Position numbers and translations under genes: made by a program
Source of the DNA: Tissierellales bacterium
Lineage (GTDB): Bacteria; Bacillota; Clostridia; Tissierellales; Tissierellaceae
NCBI GenBank assembly: GCA_030146915.1
Contig: JASLAT010000011.1
Coordinates: forward strand, 5,344-69,343
DNA: 64,000 bases
Direction of reading: 5' to 3'
Notes under the pieces: generated by a model
The model's database searches: none
What the model was told of the DNA's origin: nothing
What the model saw: only the letters and a program-made list of their open reading frames with translations
Part shown: positions 1-8,650 of the stretch, piece after piece
Layout of the letters: each line of letters opens with the position of its first letter
Position numbering within the stretch: the first letter of the stretch is position 1

Positions 1-854
1 CTAAAACAGCAGAAATTATGGATGTAACACAACCAACGGTTACTAACCATATACAGAGTTTAGAAAAAGAATTAAACGCTGTTTTAATAAATAGAAAGGG
101 AAGAAAAATTTCTTTAACCGAAAGTGGTAGGATTTTTTATAGATATGCTATAGACATAATTAATTCTTGTAAAATGGCAAAATATGAAATAAATACAAAT
201 AAGAAGGGCTTAGGTGGACATTTAGTCATAGAGTCCTGTATGATTCCAAGAAAATATTATTTACCTAATATCTTAAAAAAATTTCTTGACCACAATAATA
301 ATATAACTTTTTCTATTTCAGGTGATGACCCCGATACATCACTTTTAAAACTAAAAAACAGAGAGTTAGATTTTGCCATTACAGGTTTTCTAAAAGAAGA
401 TGAGGATTTAGAGTTCATTAAAATACTAAAAGTTGATAATCTTTTGGCTATACCTAAAGATTGTCCTTATGATAATTTCTCAACTGTAGATGCTAGTATA
501 TTCAAAGAGCATAGATTTATAGTAAAAGAATCTTCAATACATATTAAACAGCATGTGTTTAATAAACTAGATCAAGTTGGGCTAGGAGAAGAAGATATTA
601 ATCCTATTGGATTTACATCAGACCTAAATACTGTTAAGGAACTATTATCATTGGGACTAGGTATAACTTTAATGCCTAAAAAAGAAGTAATTAATGATAT
701 TAAAGAAAATAAATATAAGGCTGTTTATATAGAAAACTTAGATATGACTAGAGATTTTTATTTTGTTTATCCCAAAAATAGACATATGGATCCTATAAGT
801 GAGTCATTCAAAAATTTTATTCTTAAAAATAAGATTATAGATAATAAAATATAA
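1..854 (+). CDS. LysR-family transcriptional regulator, 5'-truncated
   Basis: The gene runs in from the left edge. The reading frame is open from base 3 and the ATG at 18 lies inside the helix-turn-helix, so it is not the true start. The residues just after it (TQPTVTNHIQSLEKEL, then LINRKGRKISLTESG) match the recognition helix and wing of LysR regulators. The rest is a periplasmic-binding-like effector domain, ending with typical segments such as GLGITLMPKKEV. About 20 N-terminal residues are missing. It ends at a hairpin shared with the convergent UPF0016 gene. The target and inducer cannot be told from this window. Confidence 0.9.
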   Translation, partial: KTAEIMDVTQPTVTNHIQSLEKELNAVLINRKGRKISLTESGRIFYRYAIDIINSCKMAKYEINTNKKGLGGHLVIESCMIPRKYYLPNILKKFLDHNNNITFSISGDDPDTSLLKLKNRELDFAITGFLKEDEDLEFIKILKVDNLLAIPKDCPYDNFSTVDASIFKEHRFIVKESSIHIKQHVFNKLDQVGLGEEDINPIGFTSDLNTVKELLSLGLGITLMPKKEVINDIKENKYKAVYIENLDMTRDFYFVYPKNRHMDPISESFKNFILKNKIIDNKI

Positions 855-856
855 AT

Positions 857-887
857 AAAATAAACCAAGAAATGCTTGGTTTATTTT
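857..887. terminator. bidirectional terminator
   Basis: Perfect 13-bp stem (arms 857-869 and 875-887) with a 5-nt loop. A-rich and T-rich flanks let it serve both the lysR gene and the convergent gene, whose stop codon it overlaps. Confidence 0.75.
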
Positions 888-1981
888 ATGCCTTTTATAA
901 CCTTTTCCATTCTATTAGCCATAACCTTATCGATAAAACGAATCTGATCTATATAATAATTAATATTATCAGTCAATATTATTTTTTGAGAAAATAAATA
1001 TTCTTCCAATATATTTCTTATCTGATTCACGACAAACTCTTCCTCATGAGGCCATTCTTTTTTTATAGTATTTACAACTATTAAACTTAAGGCTTGAAAT
1101 ATTTTATCTTCATCATAATCTTTTTTTATAAAATCATCTAGTTTTTGAAAATCTGTTAATTTAAATTCCCCATTACTCCTAGCTTCTGATAATACATTTT
1201 TTACATAACCTATCAGGCAAGAACTTCCTCTACAAGTTCCACAAACCTCTTCACCAAGACAAATATTATTTATAGAATCCTCTATAATCTTAGTTTCTTC
1301 ATATAATTTACTAGCAGCTTTTTTCATAGGAGTCATCTTACTAACTGTAACTTTCTTACAGAATCTAACTATTAGCAATAATTCTAAAAATAAAGCAAAA
1401 GTTAAATAAGGAATCGCAGTCCTACCTAATAGTGAAAATATTTTAATACTTGCAAAAAACATAAAGACTATTGAGGATAGAATTTTTAATAAAGAGTCAG
1501 GTATTTTCCCACCTATTTTACTTCCAACCAATATACCTAACATTGAAGTTAATACCATTCCAGTTGTTGTTCCAAGTAATGTAATAATAGGCGATATTGA
1601 ATCTGTAGAAAGTGTCATAGCCATAATCTGCGTTTTATCTCCTAATTCACCCAAGAAAAAAGCTAGTGCAACTGTTATTATTGGTCCATAACTACTTATA
1701 TTATTATCTTCTTCTTCTTCCTCTATAGCTAAAGAAAAGTAAGCAAATACTATAAAAATCACTCCAGATAACAACTGAATTTTATTTAAACTTATAAAAT
1801 TTAAAATAAACTGACCCAATATTATTGCCAGTCCATGATTAAGTAATACTCCTAGTATAACTCCAAATATAACTTCCACTAGTCTATATTGTGTTGCAAA
1901 CGTCATGGCTATTATCTGAGTTTTATCTCCTAATTCTGCAAAAAAAGTTAAAACTAATGCTCTTATATATTCCTTTATCAT
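881..1981 (-). CDS. UPF0016/GDT1-family manganese/calcium exporter with Cys-rich C-terminal domain
   Basis: Integral membrane protein with the two-repeat architecture of the UPF0016/TMEM165/MneA family. The signature E-L-G-D-K-T-Q occurs at residues 16-22 and again at 112-118, each opening a three-helix bundle, with an acidic linker (EEEEED, about 87-92) between them. Characterised members export Mn2+ or exchange Ca2+/Mn2+ for H+; substrate here is inferred from the family. Unlike the usual ~200-residue members it is 366 residues long. After about residue 215 comes a cytosolic helical domain with cysteines at 241, 247, 250 and 255. Its SD (AAGGATG) lies 6 nt before the ATG, and it follows the lipid kinase gene by 12 nt, suggesting one transcript. 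Confidence 0.85.
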   Translation of the reverse strand: MIKEYIRALVLTFFAELGDKTQIIAMTFATQYRLVEVIFGVILGVLLNHGLAIILGQFILNFISLNKIQLLSGVIFIVFAYFSLAIEEEEEDNNISSYGPIITVALAFFLGELGDKTQIMAMTLSTDSISPIITLLGTTTGMVLTSMLGILVGSKIGGKIPDSLLKILSSIVFMFFASIKIFSLLGRTAIPYLTFALFLELLLIVRFCKKVTVSKMTPMKKAASKLYEETKIIEDSINNICLGEEVCGTCRGSSCLIGYVKNVLSEARSNGEFKLTDFQKLDDFIKKDYDEDKIFQALSLIVVNTIKKEWPHEEEFVVNQIRNILEEYLFSQKIILTDNINYYIDQIRFIDKVMANRMEKVIKGIK

Positions 1982-1993
1982 TTAAAACATCCT

Positions 1994-2884
1994 TTATAAA
2001 TTATTTATGACCCTAAAAGCTGATTCCAATATTTCAAATTTAGCTGGTAACTCACCACCATACTCACCATCAATATCTATTGAAACTTTAGAAGTAGAAT
2101 CTAAAGTTATAGATTTAGTTTTAAAATATATAACATTTGGATGGTTAATATGTTCCCCTGATAAAACACCTAGAAATATATTTGCTATATCTGGTAGTGC
2201 AGACTTTTTAAAAATTATTACATCTAAATATCCATCCGTTACATCTGCTTTGGGTGCTATATTTTTAAAGCCTCCTATAGAAGAAGTATTAGTGATTAAA
2301 AACAATAAAGCATCTTGCTTTATAGATAGCTCTTTACTTTCTATAAATAGTTCCATAGCTTCCAATCCCTGGGTTGTAATCTCTTTAATTCCCTCTAAAT
2401 AATATGCCCCTCTACCTAAAACAAATTTGGCTTCAGGTTGAACTTGATAGCCTACATTTGATAATATACCACCTGCAGCAACATTAACAAAATAACTATC
2501 ATTGATTTTACCAAGATCAACATCGGTTACTTTACCATTTTTTATCATATTATAAAACTCATTTACAGTTTTAGGAATATTTAAGTATGTTGCGAAGTCA
2601 TTTACTGTTCCCGAGGATAATATAGCTACAGGAATTTTCTTACCTCCATAAACTATCCCTTTAGCAACCTCATTAACAGTACCATCCCCCCCACTTACAA
2701 TAATCTTATCCCAATCCTCTTTACAGGTTTTTATAGTTTCCTTCATTGCATCATTTTTTTGTTTAGTTTGAAACTTCTGTATTATGTATCCATCATCAAT
2801 AAGAAGTTTTATAAGTTTTTCAAGTCTTCTATCTACAGCTTGTCTTCCTGATGAAGGATTTTCTATAATCTTAATCCTCTCCAT
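1994..2884 (-). CDS. diacylglycerol/lipid kinase family protein (YegS/DagK)
   Basis: Cytosolic lipid kinase of the DAGK catalytic family, which phosphorylates diacylglycerol or related lipids using ATP. The N-terminus has the NPSSG motif (residues 9-13), and the nucleotide-binding GGDGTVNEV motif is at 65-73. SSGTVNDFA follows at about 91-99, the position of the conserved GTxND motif. Length (296) is normal for the YegS/BmrU/DgkB group. The start is supported by an AGGGGGTG ribosome-binding site. It is the first gene of a probable two-gene unit with the UPF0016 exporter. The exact lipid substrate is not determinable. Confidence 0.9.
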   Translation of the reverse strand: MERIKIIENPSSGRQAVDRRLEKLIKLLIDDGYIIQKFQTKQKNDAMKETIKTCKEDWDKIIVSGGDGTVNEVAKGIVYGGKKIPVAILSSGTVNDFATYLNIPKTVNEFYNMIKNGKVTDVDLGKINDSYFVNVAAGGILSNVGYQVQPEAKFVLGRGAYYLEGIKEITTQGLEAMELFIESKELSIKQDALLFLITNTSSIGGFKNIAPKADVTDGYLDVIIFKKSALPDIANIFLGVLSGEHINHPNVIYFKTKSITLDSTSKVSIDIDGEYGGELPAKFEILESAFRVINNL

Positions 2885-2927
2885 ACACCCACCCCCTATA
2901 TATTATTATAACAGGAATTATAAAAAA

Positions 2928-2954
2928 AAGATAAGAACTATTAGTTCTTATCTT
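2928..2954 (-). terminator. intrinsic terminator
   Basis: 13-bp perfect stem around a single central base, followed on the minus strand by a run of eight T. It overlaps the stop codon of the DUF948 gene and ends the YtxH-DUF948 transcript. Confidence 0.75.
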
Positions 2955-3421
2955 CCTAAAATTACATTTTTTATAATATCTATAACTTCATTAAATATAG
3001 CTAAATAATTTGATATATTATCCATGTTTCTACTGAATTTTAAGGCTGTATTACTTATATTATCAGTAACATCCTCAACCGTTTCTGATACCTTATAAGT
3101 AGCATTATCTAATAAATCAGTCATAGAGTCTAACTTTCCTGTTATATTATTAGCACCATGAACAATTCCATCCACTTCAGGCATTATAGAACTTAATGCT
3201 TCATCAGTATTTTCAGTTATAGAGTTCACATTACTAGTAATTTCTGATAAGTTTTTAATAGAAGAATCAATTTCATCATAATTTTCTTTTGCTAATTTAT
3301 TAAGATTCTTCAATAATTCTACTACATTCTTAAATATTAAAATTAAATAAGCTAAAACGCCTATTCCTAATAGATAAAGTATTATCCTAAACATATCTTG
3401 CAATGAAATAGGAGTATTCAT
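2948..3421 (-). CDS. DUF948 domain protein (YtxG-like)
   Basis: 157-residue protein with one N-terminal transmembrane segment (about residues 8-30, ILYLLGIGVLAYLILIF) followed by a long amphipathic helical region rich in N, S, D and T that resembles the signalling helices of DUF948/YtxG general stress proteins. It directly follows the ytxH-like gene (11-nt gap), the same pairing as ytxG-ytxH of Bacillus. Likely a membrane-anchored coiled-coil protein at the envelope; molecular function unknown. Confidence 0.8.
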   Translation of the reverse strand: MNTPISLQDMFRIILYLLGIGVLAYLILIFKNVVELLKNLNKLAKENYDEIDSSIKNLSEITSNVNSITENTDEALSSIMPEVDGIVHGANNITGKLDSMTDLLDNATYKVSETVEDVTDNISNTALKFSRNMDNISNYLAIFNEVIDIIKNVILGR

Positions 3422-3432
3422 AGATTAACCTC

Positions 3433-3921
3433 CTATTCTTTTTTAGATTTGTTTGTATCTTTAGATTTATCTTTTTTGTCCTCTACTTTATTCTTCATCT
3501 CCTCAGCCTTATCTTTAGCTTCATCTTTTTTATCTTCTACCTTATTTTCTACTTCTTCTTTTTTATCTTCTATCTTTCCTTCTAACTCTTCTTTTTTATC
3601 TGTCGCCTTAGACACAAGTTCATCTTTTTTGTCCTCTGCTTTTTCTAGTACTTCTTGTATATCCTTAGAAACTTTTTCTTGAAATTCTTTTGTAGCTTCC
3701 ACACCGTCATTTATGGTTTCTTTTACTGATTCTGTTAATTCTTCTGTCTTATCTGCTATATCTTTTCTAGTTTCTTCTCCTGATTTTGGTGCAAAAAGCA
3801 CTCCTGCTAACGCTCCTAATGTAACACCTACTATTGATCCTGTAGCAACTTGTTTAGCTGCTTTTAACTTTTCTTCTCTTTCTCTTTTTAATTGTCTTCT
3901 TCTTAAAAAATTAACCAACAT
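3433..3921 (-). CDS. YtxH domain-containing protein
   Basis: The YtxH signature is plain: a glycine-rich hydrophobic stretch (GSIVGVTLGALAGVLFAPKS) followed by GEETRKDI. The rest is a low-complexity, highly charged K/E/D coiled coil with repeated KKEE and KDE units, typical of YtxH/gas-vesicle-like stress proteins. I chose the second in-frame ATG (3921), because it sits 8 nt after GGAG while the ATG at 3927 is only 2 nt away. Transcribed with the DUF948 gene. Role inferred as envelope-associated stress protein; no enzymatic motif is visible. Confidence 0.8.
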   Translation of the reverse strand: MLVNFLRRRQLKREREEKLKAAKQVATGSIVGVTLGALAGVLFAPKSGEETRKDIADKTEELTESVKETINDGVEATKEFQEKVSKDIQEVLEKAEDKKDELVSKATDKKEELEGKIEDKKEEVENKVEDKKDEAKDKAEEMKNKVEDKKDKSKDTNKSKKE

Positions 3922-4048
3922 AATCATCTCTCCTTCTTATTTTGTTCTTACATGCATTTTACCCTAGAACTTATCATATAATCAATTTTTTAAAATATTA
4001 TAACTTTTTTATCTATTTTGTTATATAATTATTCTAGGAGGTATTGTT

Positions 4049-4804
4049 ATGTATGACTTTCATATTCATAATAATTTTTCTAAATCTAATAAAAATATAG
4101 ATTCATTAGTCATGGCTTCTATCTATAAAAGTTTAAAGACCATATGCTTTATTGAAAGTTTTAATGATAACACTTATAATAATATAGATTTTTTAGAAGA
4201 AATTTTAAGAGTAAAATATTTATATAGTAACTATATAAATATTTTAGCCGGTTTGGAAATTAATATGGACATAGATAATACTGATATACTTGATAATTTT
4301 ATTGATAATAATAATTTTGACTATATAGTTTTATCATATAAATCAAAATATTTCAAAAATCCAACTAGTAAAAAAGAAGCAATCGATATTATAAGAAAAT
4401 ACTACATTCATATTTTAAATTTTTTAAATGTTTTTGATAATTATGATGCAATAAGTCATCTAGATCATATAGATAAAATTCTTATAAAAAACAATATTAA
4501 AATTGATTATTGTTATTACCAAGACCTTGTATTAGAAATTTTGAAAACTTTAATAAAAAAAGATAAAGCTTTGGAAATTAGTAGTGCAGGGCTCAGATGT
4601 AAGATTAAGAATATCTTTCCAAAGGAAGAAATTTTAAATGATTATGTATCCTTAGGAGGAGAACTTATTACATTAGGATCTAATGCGATGAAAGATGATA
4701 ATTTGGCCTTTGCTTTTAAAGATATTCAATTATATCTAAATGAATTGGGAATAAATAATATTTATTACTATGATTTTCGCGAAGCTTATAAACTACAATT
4801 TTAA
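4049..4804 (+). CDS. PHP-domain phosphoesterase, HisJ-like
   Basis: Begins MYDFHIHNNFS, the D-x-H-x-H metal-binding motif that opens PHP (polymerase and histidinol phosphatase) domains. Further family positions are recognisable: GLEIN (the conserved Glu, about residue 71) and ISHLDH (about 139-144). Length (251) fits HisJ-type phosphatases. No his genes lie nearby, so histidinol-phosphate as substrate is not implied. The RBS is TAGGAGG 7 nt before ATG, and the gene stands alone with a terminator immediately downstream. Confidence 0.75.
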   Translation: MYDFHIHNNFSKSNKNIDSLVMASIYKSLKTICFIESFNDNTYNNIDFLEEILRVKYLYSNYINILAGLEINMDIDNTDILDNFIDNNNFDYIVLSYKSKYFKNPTSKKEAIDIIRKYYIHILNFLNVFDNYDAISHLDHIDKILIKNNIKIDYCYYQDLVLEILKTLIKKDKALEISSAGLRCKIKNIFPKEEILNDYVSLGGELITLGSNAMKDDNLAFAFKDIQLYLNELGINNIYYYDFREAYKLQF

Positions 4805-4810
4805 ACATTA

Positions 4811-4845
4811 AAAAAACCATTATATTTATATAATGGTTTTTTTTT
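4811..4845. terminator. bidirectional terminator
   Basis: 15-bp stem with a 2-nt centre, flanked by A and T runs on both sides. It can end the PHP gene on the plus strand and the candidate 6S RNA on the minus strand. Confidence 0.75.
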
Positions 4846-5018
4846 ACCACAATGCCGTTATTTCACATAATTTTACCCTTTTAAATAAAGGTGGGTATCC
4901 TGCTAAAAATTTCTACCTTCCATCTAAGGCTTGATATTAAAGTTTAGACTTCCAGATTCCCGTATAAACTGTGTAGGTTAAATTATAATAAAACAACGTA
5001 CACCGCAGAAATTCTTCT
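4811..5018 (-). ncRNA. ssrS: probable 6S RNA
   Basis: About 200 nt of non-coding, clearly structured sequence with its own strong promoter and terminator. On the minus strand GTGTA pairs with TACAC to form a long-looped hairpin, TCTAA-CTT pairs with AAG-TTAGA, and ACC-CTTT pairs with AAAG-GGT near the 3' end. The blocks CCTACACAG, CGGGAATCTGGA and AGGATACCCACCTT resemble clostridial 6S RNA, which binds the housekeeping RNA polymerase holoenzyme. The size fits. The identification is from memory of the family, not from a covariance search, so other small structured RNAs are possible. Confidence 0.55.
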
Positions 5019-5025
5019 TTCATTT

Positions 5026-5054
5026 ATTATATAACTTCTCACACTATTTTTCAA
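5026..5054 (-). promoter_or_regulatory. sigma-A promoter of the candidate 6S RNA
   Basis: Minus-strand TTGAAA (5049-5054), 17-bp spacer, TATAAT (5026-5031), directly downstream of the pseudouridine synthase stop codon. Predicted start near 5018. Confidence 0.7.
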
Positions 5055-5063
5055 GGACTATAA

Positions 5064-5903
5064 TTAAATCTGAATCTGAATCCTATTATAACTTACTGGA
5101 TGAATAAAACTTAAAAAGTATGATTTTAATCTAAGTTGATTTTTTAAATCTTCGTTTCCGTAAATTTCATCTCCTATTATTGGGTTACCAATCGATGCAA
5201 AGTGTACCCTTATTTGATGACTTCTTCCTGTTTCTAATTTAGCCTCAATAATACTAGTTGATTCTAACTCTTCTAAAACTTTATATATAGTTAATGATTC
5301 TTTTCCTCTTGAATCTATAAATCTTTTCATTTTACCCTCTTCTTTATATATAGGTTTATTTATAATTCCAGACTTACACTCTAAAAAACCATTTACTTCT
5401 AATAAGTATCTCCTATCTATCTTTTTTTCCTTTATCATTCTTGACATTTCTCCATCAATATAAGGATTTTTAGCTAAAATTACTATTCCACTAGTATCTT
5501 TATCCAATCTATTTACGAACCTAACCTTTCTTTCAATCCCTATACTGTCAAAATAATATCTTACTCTATTTCCTAAAGTATTATTCTGATGAAATTTAGT
5601 TGGATGACAAACTAATCCAGCGGGTTTATTTACTATTAAAAGATCCATATCTTCATATAATATCTCAATTTCTTCACACTCTGCCTCTATAACATCTTTT
5701 TCTTTGTCATAAATTATCTTTATTTCATCGCCTTTTTTAACTTTAGTTCCTCTTCTTGCTAATTTGTTATTTACAAACACATTAGAATTATAGAAGGATC
5801 TAGCTATAAATCTTGAAGATATATTTTTTTTTAATAAATATCCTTTCAATAAATAATCGTTATCTACTGTAATTTTTAAAAAATCTTTACCTGTTTCTAT
5901 CAT
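5064..5903 (-). CDS. RluA-family RNA pseudouridine synthase
   Basis: Converts uridine to pseudouridine in rRNA or tRNA. An N-terminal S4-like RNA-binding segment (about residues 15-65, including GTKVKKGDEI) precedes the catalytic domain. The catalytic motif is VNRLDKDTSG (around 135-144), whose Asp is the nucleophile. Downstream the conserved GRSHQIRVHFASIGNPIIGD is present. The length (279) suits the RluC/RluD group. It is transcribed alone, divergent from nadK. The modified position cannot be predicted. Confidence 0.92.
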   Translation of the reverse strand: MIETGKDFLKITVDNDYLLKGYLLKKNISSRFIARSFYNSNVFVNNKLARRGTKVKKGDEIKIIYDKEKDVIEAECEEIEILYEDMDLLIVNKPAGLVCHPTKFHQNNTLGNRVRYYFDSIGIERKVRFVNRLDKDTSGIVILAKNPYIDGEMSRMIKEKKIDRRYLLEVNGFLECKSGIINKPIYKEEGKMKRFIDSRGKESLTIYKVLEELESTSIIEAKLETGRSHQIRVHFASIGNPIIGDEIYGNEDLKNQLRLKSYFLSFIHPVSYNRIQIQI

Positions 5904-5994
5904 TTTTTCACCTTTATTATGATTTATTATGTTTTTATTATATAATATATAATATAGATTTTAAACTATAGAAAATACTTAGGGGTGCTATATA

Positions 5995-6807
5995 TTGACT
6001 AAAAATAAAAGTAATATTATTAATATAATTTCAAATAAAAATATACATTCTCAGAAAACATCTAAATTATTAGCTGAGAAACTCAAAAAAGCTGGTTTTA
6101 TACCTACAAGTAAATATAATGATAAAGCTGATTTAAATATATGTGTAGGTGGTGATGGCGCATTTTTAAGAGCAGTTAGAAAAAACAATTTTCCTGATAT
6201 TCCTTTTATAGGTATAAATACTGGACATTTGGGTTTTTTTCAAGAAATACTACCTGAGAATATACAATACTTCATAGATAGGTATAAGGATAATGATTAT
6301 TCTTTAGAGAAAATTGCCTTGGTCAAAGCTATTGTCACTACTAATCGAAGAAATTATACACTTACTGGTGTTAATGAGATTACTATAAAAACAATGGATT
6401 CTAAGGTCATTCATCTTGATGTCTTTATTGATGATAATCATCTACAAACCTTTAGCGGTGATGGTCTTATAATTTCTACACCCGTTGGTAGTACAGCATA
6501 TAATTTATCAAGTGGTGGTTCTGTTGTATATCCTAGCCTTAATACTTTACAAATGACACCACTTTCACCAATAAACTCTCAAGCCTATAGATCTTTACCA
6601 AACAGTTCTATAGTTCCTGGAGATATTCCTATTAGACTTGAACCAACAAAGCGATATAAAAATTCTACACTCATAGTAGTTGATGGGGAAGAATTTAGAT
6701 ATAGAAATATAAAAGATATAACATTAAGCATGTCAAATAGATCCATATATAGAATAGTATTAGATAAAAATATGTATTGGAATAATTTAAAAAGTAAATT
6801 TTTATAG
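5995..6807 (+). CDS. nadK: NAD kinase
   Basis: Phosphorylates NAD to NADP. It carries GGDG (residues 52-55), the NTGHLGFF motif (about 75-82), GDGLIISTPVGSTAYNLS with the conserved STAYN, and the closing VDGEE segment. Length (270) is typical of Firmicute enzymes. The start is TTG at 5995, set by AGGGGTG 8 nt upstream; no ATG is near. It is divergent from the pseudouridine synthase gene and reads toward pepF, which is convergent. Confidence 0.93.
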   Translation: MTKNKSNIINIISNKNIHSQKTSKLLAEKLKKAGFIPTSKYNDKADLNICVGGDGAFLRAVRKNNFPDIPFIGINTGHLGFFQEILPENIQYFIDRYKDNDYSLEKIALVKAIVTTNRRNYTLTGVNEITIKTMDSKVIHLDVFIDDNHLQTFSGDGLIISTPVGSTAYNLSSGGSVVYPSLNTLQMTPLSPINSQAYRSLPNSSIVPGDIPIRLEPTKRYKNSTLIVVDGEEFRYRNIKDITLSMSNRSIYRIVLDKNMYWNNLKSKFL

Positions 6808-6835
6808 GAAGGAGACAAATATCTCCTCCCTATTT

Positions 6836-8632
6836 TTATATTAACTTATCTAAATCATCTACAAGTTGATTAAAGATATCTAAAGCTTGATTAACTGTAT
6901 GAGGTTTTCTCATATCTATACCTAACTTTTCTAATATATTTAATGGATAATCAGAGCTACCGCTTGATAGGAATTCTATATATTTATCAACAATATTATC
7001 TTCACCTTTTAAAATTTTATTCGCTATATTAACCGCTGCAGCAAATCCTGTAGCATATTGATAAACATAATAATTATAATAAAAGTGTGGTATTCTAGCC
7101 CATTCTACATTAATTTCTTCATCTAGAATCATTTCATTTCCAAAATATAATGAATTTAGCTCCCTATATTCTTTATTTAAATAATCTGATGTTAAAGCTC
7201 CTCCAGCTGCTATATAATCATTTATATTTTTTTCAAACTCTGCAAACATAGTTTGTCTATAAACCGTACCTCTAAAACTATCTATAAAGTGGTTAATAAT
7301 ATAAGTTTTCTCATCTTTATCCTTAGCATTATCTAATAAATAGTTAATTAAAAGAACCTCATTAACAGTTGATGCAACTTCTGCTACGAATATGCTATAT
7401 CCTGAGTAAATGTAAGGCTGATTTTTTCTGGATAAATAACTATGAATTGAATGTCCCATTTCATGTGTTGTAGTAAAAACACTATCTAGAGTATCTTTAT
7501 AGTTTAAAAGTATGAATGGTTTAGAATCATAGGATCCACCAGAATAACCACCTGACCTTTTGCCTTTATTCTCATAAACATCTATCCATCTTGAGTTAAA
7601 GCCTTCATCAACTATATTTAAATATTTTTCCCCTAATGGCTTCAAGGATTCTCTAATTATCTCCTTAGCTTCCTCAAAACTATATTTTGAATCTACATTA
7701 GATACTATTGGATTGTATATATCATACATATGAATACTATCTAATCCCATGACTCTTTTTCTTATATCAATATATTTATACATAGGTTGTAAGTTATCAT
7801 GAACTGACTTTATTAAGTTTTTATACACTTTAACATCTATATTATTTTTATCTAATGACGCTTCCATTGTATTTTTATATTTTCTCATATTAGCAAAAAA
7901 TTTATTAGCTTTTAATTCTCCATCTAGAGAAGCTGCAAAAGTATTTTCTAATCCTTTATAAACCCCATATAGATTTTTAAATGCTGATTTTCTCAAAACT
8001 CTATCTTTTGATTCCATTAATGGTATATAACTACCCGATGTTAATTCGTATTCTTTTCCTTCAGAATCTACTGCCTTTGGAAATTTTAAGTCAGCATTAC
8101 TTAACATGGAGTAAATATTTTCTGAAGAAGATCCAATTTCTGATACTTGTGCTAAGATTTCTTCTTCTCTTGCAGAAAGAACATGCTCTTTTTTTCTTAG
8201 GCTTTCTTTTAAATAGTGCTCATATAGAGCTAAATCATTTTCTGCCTCAATGAAATTTTTAATTTGTTTTTCTTCAAAATCTAATATTTCTGGTAGAAAA
8301 AATGCTGTAGTTTCAGATGCCTTAATATAGACTCTAAAAGCTTTATCTGCTAAAGCTTGATACTTAGCTACTCTAGTATCCTCATCTTGCTTTAAAGATG
8401 CATATGAATACAGATTACCTACTAATCTATATATATTTTCATAATCTCTTAAACTATTTAATAACACTTTCGGACTACTTTTTAAAGTATTTTCATATTG
8501 TTTAAAATCATTTAGTTTTTCATTTAGTTTTTCATAATCTTTCTCCCAATGATCTATATTCTTATAAAGTGACTCTACATCCCATTTATACTTTTCATCT
8601 ATTCTTTCTCTTTCAACTAATTCTTTATTCAT
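6836..8632 (-). CDS. pepF: oligoendopeptidase F (M3B family)
   Basis: Cytosolic zinc metallopeptidase that cleaves oligopeptides. The zinc-binding HEMGH motif lies in TTTHEMGHSIHSYLS (about residues 388-402), and the downstream FVAEVAST supplies the third zinc ligand. Length (598) is standard for PepF, and the N-terminal helical domain and C-terminal FNQLVDDLDKL tail are intact. Single gene between nadK (convergent) and the cell-wall operon. It plausibly degrades peptides brought in by the oligopeptide ABC system encoded further along. Confidence 0.95.
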   Translation of the reverse strand: MNKELVERERIDEKYKWDVESLYKNIDHWEKDYEKLNEKLNDFKQYENTLKSSPKVLLNSLRDYENIYRLVGNLYSYASLKQDEDTRVAKYQALADKAFRVYIKASETTAFFLPEILDFEEKQIKNFIEAENDLALYEHYLKESLRKKEHVLSAREEEILAQVSEIGSSSENIYSMLSNADLKFPKAVDSEGKEYELTSGSYIPLMESKDRVLRKSAFKNLYGVYKGLENTFAASLDGELKANKFFANMRKYKNTMEASLDKNNIDVKVYKNLIKSVHDNLQPMYKYIDIRKRVMGLDSIHMYDIYNPIVSNVDSKYSFEEAKEIIRESLKPLGEKYLNIVDEGFNSRWIDVYENKGKRSGGYSGGSYDSKPFILLNYKDTLDSVFTTTHEMGHSIHSYLSRKNQPYIYSGYSIFVAEVASTVNEVLLINYLLDNAKDKDEKTYIINHFIDSFRGTVYRQTMFAEFEKNINDYIAAGGALTSDYLNKEYRELNSLYFGNEMILDEEINVEWARIPHFYYNYYVYQYATGFAAAVNIANKILKGEDNIVDKYIEFLSSGSSDYPLNILEKLGIDMRKPHTVNQALDIFNQLVDDLDKLI

Positions 8633-8650
8633 AATATCTATCTCCTTTTA

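Noticed and set aside
18..20. ATG at base 18 as the start of the LysR gene
   Set aside because: It falls within the helix-turn-helix, and the frame is open to the window edge.
2007..3967. Plus-strand reading frames opposite the lipid kinase, DUF948 and YtxH genes
   Set aside because: Antisense shadows of genes with clear family motifs; low-complexity S/F/L composition mirrors the K/E-rich YtxH sequence.
4848..5018. SRP (4.5S) RNA or tmRNA instead of 6S
   Set aside because: I see neither the GGAAG-AGCA apical loop of SRP RNA nor the tRNA-like ends and tag frame of tmRNA.
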